Shown: one piece after another, positions 50,454 to 57,276 of the stretch
Layout: every line of letters starts with the position of its first letter
Position numbering within the stretch: position 1 is the first letter of the stretch
Source: JASLDZ01 sp965199975
GTDB lineage: Bacteria; Pseudomonadota; Alphaproteobacteria; Caulobacterales; Caulobacteraceae
NCBI GenBank assembly: GCA_965199975.1
Contig: OZ241340.1
Span: forward strand, 434,001-498,000
Direction: 5' to 3'
Length of the DNA stretch: 64,000 bases
Program-made: the position numbers and the translations under genes
Notes under the pieces: model-generated
The model's input: the letters and a program-made list of their open reading frames with translations, nothing else
The model's database searches: none
Told to the model about the DNA's origin: nothing

Positions 50454-52310
50454 ATGGTGGCCGGCGACCGCTGGGACGTGATCGTGATCGGGGGCGGGCA
50501 CGCGGGCTGCGAAGCCGCGGCGGCCTCCGCGCGCCTGGGCGCCGCAACCCTGCTCCTCACCCACGACCTCGCGACCATCGGCGAGATGTCGTGCAACCCG
50601 GCGATCGGCGGCCTGGGCAAGGGCCATCTGGTGCGCGAGATCGACGCCCTGGATGGGCTGATGGGGCGCCTGGCGGATGCGGCGGGCATCCAGTTCCGCC
50701 TGCTCAACCGCTCCAAGGGGCCGGCGGTGCGCGGTCCGCGGGCGCAGATCGACCGGCGGCTCTATCGCGAAGCCATGCAGGCGGCGCTGGCGGCGCAGCC
50801 CGGCCTGCAGCTTCGGGCGGCCGCGGTCGAAGACCTGATCGTCGAAGCCGGTCGCGTCGCCGGGGTGATCGACGCTGACGGCCGCCGCTATCGCACCGGG
50901 CGGGTGGTGATCACCACCGGCACCTTCCTCAAGGGCGTGATCCTGCGCGGGGACGAGCGCATCCCCGCCGGGCGCCATGGCGAGGCGCCGGCGATCGGAC
51001 TGGCCGAGCGCCTCTGTGCGCTTGGCCTGCGCATGGGCCGGCTGAAGACCGGCACCCCGGCGCGGCTGGATGGCCGCACCATCGGCTGGGACCGCATCGA
51101 CCGGCAGGAGGGGGATGCGGATCCGCGGCCCTTCTCCTTCCTCACAGGCGCGATCACCCGCGCGCAGGTGGCGTGCGGCGTCACCGCCACCACGGGCGAG
51201 ACGCACCGCATCATCGCCGCCAACCTCGGCGAGTCGGCGGTGTATGGGGGCCGCGCCGAGGGCGTCGGTCCCCGCTACTGCCCCTCGATCGAGGACAAGG
51301 TGGTGCGCTTCGCCGACCGCGATAGCCATCAGATCTTCCTGGAGCCCGAGGGGCTGGACGACGACACCGTCTATCCCAACGGCATCTCCACCTCGGTCGC
51401 GCCGGCCACGCAGGACGCCTTTTTGCGCACCATTCCGGGGCTGGAGCAGGTGGCGGTGCGCCGCTACGGCTACGCCATCGAGTACGCGTACGTGGACCCC
51501 CGCGAGCTCACCTCAGCGCTGGAGATCAAGCGGCTTCCCGGCCTTTATCTCGCCGGCCAGATCAACGGCACCACGGGCTATGAGGAGGCGGGGGCGCAGG
51601 GCCTGGTCGCCGGCCTCAACGCCGCGCAGGCGGCGGGCGGCTGCGACGCGGCGGTGTTCGGGCGCGACGAGGGCTACCTCGGCGTGATGGTGGACGACCT
51701 CGTCACCCGCGGGGTGAGCGAGCCCTACCGCATGTTCACCAGCCGCGCCGAGTTCCGCCTGACGTTGCGTGCGGACAACGCCGACCAGCGGCTGACCGCG
51801 CGCGGGGCGGCGCTGGGCCTGGTCGGCGCGGGCCGGCTCTCGGCCTTCCGCGCCAAGATGCAGGCGCTGGAGGTGGCGCGCGCGGAGCTGTCGAACCTCG
51901 GCCTCACGCCTGACGAGGCGTCCTCCCACGGCATCACCGTGCGTGGCGACGGGCGGCGCCGCACCGCACTCGATCTCCTGGCCTATCCGGGCGTGGACGC
52001 CGGCGTGCTCGCCCGCATCTGGCCGCAGCTCGCCGCCTTGTCGCCTGCGATCGCCGAGCAGGTGGAGGCCGATGCGCTCTACGCGGGCTATCTCGATCGA
52101 CAGGCCGCCGATGTGGCCGCCTTCCGCCGCGACGAGGCGCTGGAGCTCGACCCGGTGCTCGACTACGCGGCCGTAGGGGGCCTCTCCACCGAGGCGCGGG
52201 AGAAGCTGGCCCGCGTGCGCCCGCGCACGCTGGGCCAGGCGGCGCGCATCGAGGGCGTGACGCCCGGCGCCCTCACCGCGCTCCTGGCCCATGTCCGACG
52301 CGCCGCCTGA
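50454..52310 (+). CDS. mnmG: tRNA uridine-5-carboxymethylaminomethyl(34) synthesis enzyme
   Basis: A 618-residue FAD-dependent partner of MnmE, also called GidA. VIGGGHAGCEAAAASARLG (about residues 11-29) binds FAD, EMSCNPAIGGLGKGHLVREIDAL is a near-invariant block (about 45-67), and GYEEAGAQG (about 376-384) is a C-terminal-half signature. The C-terminal helical domain (about 550-618) binds tRNA and MnmE. AAGAGGAGG precedes the ATG at 50454, and this start leaves the parS site in the leader. The stop overlaps rsmG by 20 bp. Confidence 0.96.
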   Translation: MVAGDRWDVIVIGGGHAGCEAAAASARLGAATLLLTHDLATIGEMSCNPAIGGLGKGHLVREIDALDGLMGRLADAAGIQFRLLNRSKGPAVRGPRAQIDRRLYREAMQAALAAQPGLQLRAAAVEDLIVEAGRVAGVIDADGRRYRTGRVVITTGTFLKGVILRGDERIPAGRHGEAPAIGLAERLCALGLRMGRLKTGTPARLDGRTIGWDRIDRQEGDADPRPFSFLTGAITRAQVACGVTATTGETHRIIAANLGESAVYGGRAEGVGPRYCPSIEDKVVRFADRDSHQIFLEPEGLDDDTVYPNGISTSVAPATQDAFLRTIPGLEQVAVRRYGYAIEYAYVDPRELTSALEIKRLPGLYLAGQINGTTGYEEAGAQGLVAGLNAAQAAGGCDAAVFGRDEGYLGVMVDDLVTRGVSEPYRMFTSRAEFRLTLRADNADQRLTARGAALGLVGAGRLSAFRAKMQALEVARAELSNLGLTPDEASSHGITVRGDGRRRTALDLLAYPGVDAGVLARIWPQLAALSPAIAEQVEADALYAGYLDRQAADVAAFRRDEALELDPVLDYAAVGGLSTEAREKLARVRPRTLGQAARIEGVTPGALTALLAHVRRAA

Positions 52311-52947
52311 TGCGCCCGACAGCGCCCTCCCCGGCTCCGCCGCCGAGCTGGCGGCGCGGCTGGGACTGGGCGTGGAGGCCGCGCACGACTTCGCGGGCTA
52401 TCGCGACATGCTGGCGCAGTGGAATGCGCGCATGAACCTCGTCGGCCCCTCCGCCATGGCCGCGTTCTGGCCGCGGCACGCCTATGACGGCGCGCAGCTG
52501 CTGGCGCTGGCCCCCGAGGCGTCGCGCTGGGCCGACCTGGGCGCCGGCGCCGGTCTTCCCGGGCTGATCCTCGCCATCGCCCTCAAGCGCCGGCCGGGCG
52601 CGCAGGTGCTGCTGGTCGAGAGCCTGCAGAAGCGCTGCCGCTTCCTGCAGGCGGTGGTGGACGAGCTGAAGCTGCCCGCGCGGGTGGTCGAGGGGCGTGC
52701 GGAGGTGCAGACGCCGCCCGAGGTCGACGTCGTCACCGCCCGCGCCGTCGCCCCGCTCGACACCCTGTTCGGCTACGCCCTGCCCTTCATGAAGGGCGAG
52801 GCCGTGGGCCTCTTCCTCAAGGGGCGCGCGGCGCAGGCGGAGCTGGTCGATGCGCGGCGCCGGTGGCGCGTGCGCGCCGACCTGCTGCCCAGCGCCACCG
52901 ACCCGGAGGGCCGCATCGTGCGCGTGCGGAGCCTCGCACGTGGCTAA
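52291..52947 (+). CDS. rsmG: 16S rRNA (guanine(527)-N7)-methyltransferase
   Basis: A 218-residue methyltransferase acting on G527 of 16S rRNA. The substrate-facing N-terminal segment YRDMLAQWNARMNLVGPS (about residues 33-50) is typical of RsmG/GidB. The SAM motif ADLGAGAGLPGLILA (about 86-100) and TARAVAPLDTL (about 150-160) complete the family pattern. It overlaps mnmG by 20 bp and parA by 8 bp, so the group is translated as one operon. Confidence 0.94.
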   Translation: MSDAPPDAPDSALPGSAAELAARLGLGVEAAHDFAGYRDMLAQWNARMNLVGPSAMAAFWPRHAYDGAQLLALAPEASRWADLGAGAGLPGLILAIALKRRPGAQVLLVESLQKRCRFLQAVVDELKLPARVVEGRAEVQTPPEVDVVTARAVAPLDTLFGYALPFMKGEAVGLFLKGRAAQAELVDARRRWRVRADLLPSATDPEGRIVRVRSLARG

Positions 52948-53740
52948 GGGGCCGCGCGTGCTGGCGCTGGCCAACCAGAAGGGCGGCGTGGGCAAGACCA
53001 CCACCGCCATCAACCTGGCCACCGCGCTGGCGGCGGTAGGCGAGCGCGTGCTGCTGGTGGACATCGACCCGCAGGGCAACGCCTCCACCGGCCTGGGCGT
53101 GCCCCGCGCGCGGCGCGTGCTCACCACCTACGACGTGCTCACCGGCGGCGCCTCGCTGGCGCAGGCGGTGACGGCCACGCAGGTGCCGGGCCTGGACCTC
53201 GCCGCCGCCGACGCCGACCTCTCGGGCGTGGAGCTGGAGCTCGGCCGGGCGGAGCGGCGCAGCTATCGCCTGCGCGACGCCATAGCCGCCCTGCCGGCCG
53301 AGACTGGCTACGGCTATGTGCTGATCGACTGCCCGCCCTCGCTGAACCTGCTCACTGTCAACGCCATGGCCGCGGCCGACGCCGTGCTGGCGCCCTTGCA
53401 GTGCGAGTTCTTCGCCCTGGAGGGCCTGTCGCAGCTGATGCGCACCATCGAGCTGGTGCGCGCCAGCCTCAACCCGAAGCTTGAGCTGCAGGGCCTGGTG
53501 CTGACCATGTACGACAAGCGCAACAGCCTGTCGGACCAGGTGGCGGCCGACGTGCGGGCGCACTTCGGCGACAAGGTCTACGACACGGTCATCCCCCGCA
53601 ACGTGCGGGTGTCCGAGGCGCCGTCGTTCGGCAAGCCGGCCCTGATCTACGACCTGCGCTGCGCCGGGAGCCAGGCCTACGTGCGGCTGGCGTCGGAAGT
53701 CATAAGCCGCGAGCGGGCCCGCGCCCGCCAGGCGGCGTAG
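52940..53740 (+). CDS. parA: Chromosome partitioning ATPase ParA
   Basis: A 266-residue deviant Walker A ATPase. ANQKGGVGKTTTAINLA (about residues 10-26) is the diagnostic P loop, DIDPQGNAST (about 40-49) the A' motif and VLIDCPPSL (about 121-129) Walker B. In Caulobacter it forms a gradient on the nucleoid that pulls ParB-parS complexes to the new pole. The GTG start at 52940 overlaps the rsmG stop. parB begins 12 bp after its stop. Confidence 0.96.
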   Translation: MAKGPRVLALANQKGGVGKTTTAINLATALAAVGERVLLVDIDPQGNASTGLGVPRARRVLTTYDVLTGGASLAQAVTATQVPGLDLAAADADLSGVELELGRAERRSYRLRDAIAALPAETGYGYVLIDCPPSLNLLTVNAMAAADAVLAPLQCEFFALEGLSQLMRTIELVRASLNPKLELQGLVLTMYDKRNSLSDQVAADVRAHFGDKVYDTVIPRNVRVSEAPSFGKPALIYDLRCAGSQAYVRLASEVISRERARARQAA

Positions 53741-53752
53741 GGGGAGCGGAAC

Positions 53753-54646
53753 ATGGCGGAGGCGCGTCAGCGCGGCCTGGGGCGCGGCCTCTCGGCCCTT
53801 CTCGGCGAGTCGGACCCGGTGCTGCTCACACCCGGGCCTTCCCGCGGCTATCAGGGCGACGGCACGCCGCGCGAGCTGCCGATCGAGCTCCTGCGCCGCA
53901 ACCCCGACCAGCCGCGCCGCCAGTTCACCGAGGCGGACCTGGAGGAGCTGGCGGACTCGATCCGCGCCAACGGCGTGCTCCAGCCGATCCTGGTCCGCCC
54001 GGCGCCGGGCGCCGCGGGCGAATACCAGATCGTCGCCGGCGAGCGGCGCTGGCGCGCGGCGCAGCGCGCCAGCCTGCATCTGGTGCCCGTGCTCGTGCGC
54101 GACCTGACCGACACGCAGGTGTTCGAGATGGCCATCGTCGAGAACGTGCAGCGGGCCGATCTGGAGCCGCTGGAAGAGGCCGCCGCCTACCAGATGCTGA
54201 TGGACCGCTTCGGCCACACCCAGGCGGGCGTCGCCGAGGTGGTGGGCAAGAGCCGCCCGCACGTGGCCAACGCGCTGCGTCTGCTGGCGCTCCCCGCCGG
54301 CGTGCGCGACCACCTGCAGGCGGGGCGGCTCTCGGCCGGGCACGCGCGCGCGATCGCCTCCGCCCCCGAGCCGGGACGCCTCGCCGACGAGATCGTCGCC
54401 AGGGGCCTCAGCGTGCGCCAGGCCGAGGCGCTGGGCCGCGGCGGCGGGCCCTCGGCGCCGCGCGGCGCCGTCAAGACGCCGACGCCTGCGGCCAAATCGG
54501 CGGACGTGCGGGCGCTCGAGGGCGACCTGGCGGACGTGCTCGGCATGCCGGTCGAAGTCATCGACCGCGCCGGCGCCGGCCGGGTGAGCATCGCCTACGA
54601 CTCGCTCGAGCAGCTCGACGAGATCTGCCGGCGCCTCATGGGGTAA
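53753..54646 (+). CDS. parB: Chromosome partitioning CTPase ParB
   Basis: A 297-residue clamp protein that loads at parS and slides in a CTP-dependent way. The lead RGLGRGLSALLGE is family-typical and may bind ParA. The CTP-binding part includes NPDQPRRQF (about residues 46-54) and GERRWRAAQRA (about 99-109). The HTH QAGVAEVVGKSRPHVANALRLL (about 156-177) reads parS, and residues after about 250 dimerise. GGGAGCGG precedes the ATG. It sits with parA and two parS sites, all within 8 kb. Confidence 0.96.
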   Translation: MAEARQRGLGRGLSALLGESDPVLLTPGPSRGYQGDGTPRELPIELLRRNPDQPRRQFTEADLEELADSIRANGVLQPILVRPAPGAAGEYQIVAGERRWRAAQRASLHLVPVLVRDLTDTQVFEMAIVENVQRADLEPLEEAAAYQMLMDRFGHTQAGVAEVVGKSRPHVANALRLLALPAGVRDHLQAGRLSAGHARAIASAPEPGRLADEIVARGLSVRQAEALGRGGGPSAPRGAVKTPTPAAKSADVRALEGDLADVLGMPVEVIDRAGAGRVSIAYDSLEQLDEICRRLMG

Positions 54647-54648
54647 GG

Positions 54649-54702
54649 CGGCGGCTGTGGCCAGGGTGATGCGCGCCTGGTCCGGTCAGGCTCTAGCCGC
54701 CG
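54649..54702. terminator. Hairpin between convergent parB and yggS
   Basis: CGGCGGCT (54649-54656) can pair with AGCCGCCG (54695-54702). The 38-base loop holds a second stem CCAGG/CCTGG (54661-54665 and 54676-54680). There is no T-tract. It overlaps the yggS stop and may end both converging transcripts, but pairing alone is modest evidence in such GC-rich DNA. Confidence 0.3.
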
Positions 54703-55376
54703 TCTCCCCGAGGCTCGCGCGCGCCGAACAGCGCCGAACCGACCCGCACCGAGGTCGCGCCGTAGCGGATCGCCAACTCGAAGTCGGCGCTCATTCCCAT
54801 CGACAGTTCGGCCAAGCCCTCCTGCGCCGCCAGGTCGGCGAGGAGGGCGAAATGCGGCCCCGCCGGTTCCTCCGCGGGCGGGATGCACATCAGGCCCTCA
54901 GGCGCGAGGCCGAAGGGGCCGCGCAGCTCGGCCATGAACGCGGCGAGGTCGCGCGGCGCCACGCCCGCCTTCTGCGCCTCCTCGCCCGTGTTGACCTGCA
55001 CGTAGAGCCGCGGGGCGCGACCCTGCGCCTGGACTGCGGCGGCCAGGGCGCGGGCGAGCTTGGGGCGGTCGAGCGTCTCGATCACGTCGAAGAGGGTCAC
55101 GGCGTCGGCCGCCTTGTTGGTCTGCAAGGGCCCGATCAGGCGCAGCTCCAAGCCCGCGCGGCGCTCGGCCCAGCGCGACGTCGCCTCCTGCACGCGGTTC
55201 TCGCCGAACACCCGCTGGCCCGCGCCGAGCACGGGCTCGACGGCGCTCCACAGCTGTTGCTTCGAGACCGCGACCAGCGTCACATCGGCCGCGTCGCGCC
55301 CGGCGGCGCGCGCCGCGGCGGCGACACGGGCGCGCACGGCGTCGAGAGCGGGAACGGGGGCGGGAGCTGGCGGCAT
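54693..55376 (-). CDS. YggS-family pyridoxal-phosphate-binding protein
   Basis: A 227-residue PLP-homeostasis protein of the PLPBP/YggS group. VTLVAVSKQQ (about residues 32-41) holds the Lys that binds PLP, FGENRVQEA (about 58-66) and IGPLQTNKA (about 82-90) are the usual next blocks, and SMGMSADFELAIRYGATSVRVGSALFG (about 193-219 in pattern) closes the barrel. It converges on parB and is divergent from the ThiE-like gene by 20 bp. The second-position Lys and the family blocks leave little doubt about the fold. Confidence 0.92.
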   Translation of the reverse strand: MPPAPAPVPALDAVRARVAAAARAAGRDAADVTLVAVSKQQLWSAVEPVLGAGQRVFGENRVQEATSRWAERRAGLELRLIGPLQTNKAADAVTLFDVIETLDRPKLARALAAAVQAQGRAPRLYVQVNTGEEAQKAGVAPRDLAAFMAELRGPFGLAPEGLMCIPPAEEPAGPHFALLADLAAQEGLAELSMGMSADFELAIRYGATSVRVGSALFGAREPRGDGG

Positions 55377-55396
55377 CGGACGACAAGCGGGCGCGG

Positions 55397-56008
55397 TTGG
55401 CGCGGATCGCCCACCGTCTAGGACGACTGGCGCGGCCCGGGAACCCGCGAGGCCACGGCGGCGCCCTGCCGAGCCTGTGGCTCTTCACCGATCCCGTCCG
55501 CCTGCCGGATCCGCTCGCGGCCGCGGCCGCCCTGCCGCCAGGGTCGGGCGTGGTGCTGCGCACCTTCGGTCGGCCCGACGTGGAGGCGCTCGCCCCCGCC
55601 CTCGCCGCCCTGGCGCGCAGGCGCGGCCTTGTGCTGCTGGTCGGCGAGGACGCCCGCCTCGCCGCGCGGATCGGTGCGCACGGCGTGCACCTCCCTCAGC
55701 GCAGGCTGCCCGACCTGGCGCGGCTGCGCGCACGCCACCCCCGCTGGCGGCTGAGCGTGGCGGCGCACGGCATGGCGGCGCTGCATCGCGCGGACCGGGC
55801 CGGCGCCGACGCCGCCTTCCTGTCGTCGGCGTTTGCGAGCGCCAGCCCTTCGGCCGGCGCCCCGGTGGGGCCGACGCGCATGGCGTCGATGGCGCGCCAC
55901 GTCGCCCTGCCGGTCTATGCGCTGGGCGGGGTGACTTCGGTGACGGCGCAGCGGCTGGTCGACGTCGGCGTCGCCGGGATCGCCGCGGTGGAGGCGCTCA
56001 GAACTTGA
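55397..56008 (+). CDS. ThiE-like thiamine monophosphate synthase family protein
   Basis: A protein of about 203 residues with a TTG start. It resembles thiamine phosphate synthase (TenI/ThiE): LWLFTDPVRLPDP opens the barrel, VLLVGEDARLAARIGAHGVHLPQR (about residues 79-102 in pattern) matches the middle, and ALGGVTSVTAQRLVDVGVAGIAAVEAL closes it. The substrate Gln/Arg/Lys pattern of true ThiE is weak, so it may not make thiamine phosphate. The frame continues upstream of the TTG into the yggS start region with plausible residues (SDDKRARLARI), so the N-terminus is uncertain. Confidence 0.65.
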   Translation: MARIAHRLGRLARPGNPRGHGGALPSLWLFTDPVRLPDPLAAAAALPPGSGVVLRTFGRPDVEALAPALAALARRRGLVLLVGEDARLAARIGAHGVHLPQRRLPDLARLRARHPRWRLSVAAHGMAALHRADRAGADAAFLSSAFASASPSAGAPVGPTRMASMARHVALPVYALGGVTSVTAQRLVDVGVAGIAAVEALRT

Positions 56009-56438
56009 ACGCCGTCTCCAAATGAACGCGCGGCGCGGTGTCGTCCGGCGTGAAGCGCTGGGGGTTGGCGAGCTTGTCGCCGAGCCCAACCGAGCCGCCG
56101 ACCCGCAGGCGCGGCGTCAGGCGCAGGTAGGCGCCCGCCTCCACGTCCTTCCAGTCGGAGGAGCGGCCGCTGGGCTGCTCCATGTCCAGACGCACGCCCC
56201 AGCGGCCCTTGCTGTCGAGCTGCAGCGTCTTGTGGGCGGTGGGAACTGACCAGGGTTTCGACAGGTCCTGTCCCTCGACGGCGGCGGCGAAGCTCGACGG
56301 CGTCGCGGCCAACGCGCGCGCCGGCTGGGCGTGGGCGACGCCGGCGGCGAGCACGGCGAAGGCCACGGCTGCAGCCGCCCCTCCCCATCCGCCGAGCCTG
56401 CGCGCCGTCGTCACCCGAATTCGTTCCCCGCCCGTCAC
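55998..56438 (-). CDS. ntrZ: NtrZ-family periplasmic regulatory protein
   Basis: A 146-residue exported protein. After a charged lead, AAAAVAFAVLAAGVAHAQP gives a signal peptide with cleavage near residue 37. The mature part ends with LRVGGSVGLGDKLANP and VHLETAFKF, a beta-strand-rich, porin-like pattern. In Caulobacter NtrZ is a periplasmic inhibitor of the NtrY kinase and lies close to the parAB-leuS genes, the same place as here. The identification uses this position together with length and exported, beta-rich character. The 3' ends of this gene and the ThiE-like gene overlap by 11 bp. Confidence 0.65.
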   Translation of the reverse strand: MTGGERIRVTTARRLGGWGGAAAAVAFAVLAAGVAHAQPARALAATPSSFAAAVEGQDLSKPWSVPTAHKTLQLDSKGRWGVRLDMEQPSGRSSDWKDVEAGAYLRLTPRLRVGGSVGLGDKLANPQRFTPDDTAPRVHLETAFKF

Positions 56439-56721
56439 TGGACGCGCCTGTGCATATAGGCGTCGCCTGCGACAGCGCGATTAAAGCGCCGTCGTTCCCA
56501 GCGTCAACGCGACTCGGCCCAGTTGGCTCACGCGCGTGTAAGACTCCCTGCGCGTGTGGCGGATGCGCCACGAGACGGGTTACGCCACACGAACGCCATT
56601 GATATAGCCGCCATACGGCGGTGATCGGCCTGCGGCGTTGAGCGCGCGGCGTCGACACGCGATTTTGGCTAAGGCGCACCGGCGGGACGGCCCGGAGCGG
56701 TCGCACGGGAGCGGAGTGGTC

Positions 56722-57267
56722 ATGGCGGGTTTTCGTGGGGCGACGCCCCTGTTGCTGGCGGCGGGCTTGGCGGCCCTGAGCGTTGCGGGCTGCGCGCACC
56801 ACGCCACCCCGCTGCCCGGCACGGCCGGCGCCGCCCCGGGCGGAGGCGGCGGCTTCGTCAGCCAGGAGAGCGGCGGCGGCCTCCTCAATCTCGGCCGCCG
56901 TGCGCCAGCGCGTTCGTCGGCCACCGTCCAGGCCGGCATCGGCGTCAACGCCTTCCTGTGGCGCGCCACGCTGGACACGCTGGCCTTCATGCCCCTGGCC
57001 TCGGCCGACCCCTTCGGCGGGGTGATCATCACCGACTGGTACACCAACCCCGAAAAGCCGGACGAGCGCTTCAAGGCCACCGTCTACATCCTCGACACGC
57101 GGCTGCGCGCCGACGGCCTCAACGTCAACGTCTTCCACCAGACCAAGGACGGCGCCGGCCAGTGGATCGACGCGGCCACCTCTGGCCAGACAGACACCGA
57201 CATCGAGAACGCCATCCTGACCAAGGCACGCCAGATCCGCCTGTCGACGCTGAACGGCCGGGGCTGA
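56722..57267 (+). CDS. DUF3576 lipoprotein
   Basis: A 181-residue lipoprotein. The signal peptide ends at a lipobox-like SVAGC, with Cys24 as the likely lipidated residue. A Gly-rich linker follows. The folded part has GVNAFLWRATLDTLAFMPLASADPFGGVIITDWYTNPEKPDERFKATVYIL in pattern, the DUF3576 core. The function is unknown. GGAGCGGAG precedes the ATG. It lies 9 bp before leuS, an arrangement shared by many Alphaproteobacteria, and may be co-transcribed with leuS, lptE and holA. Confidence 0.88.
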   Translation: MAGFRGATPLLLAAGLAALSVAGCAHHATPLPGTAGAAPGGGGGFVSQESGGGLLNLGRRAPARSSATVQAGIGVNAFLWRATLDTLAFMPLASADPFGGVIITDWYTNPEKPDERFKATVYILDTRLRADGLNVNVFHQTKDGAGQWIDAATSGQTDTDIENAILTKARQIRLSTLNGRG

Positions 57268-57276
57268 TCCCCGCAG

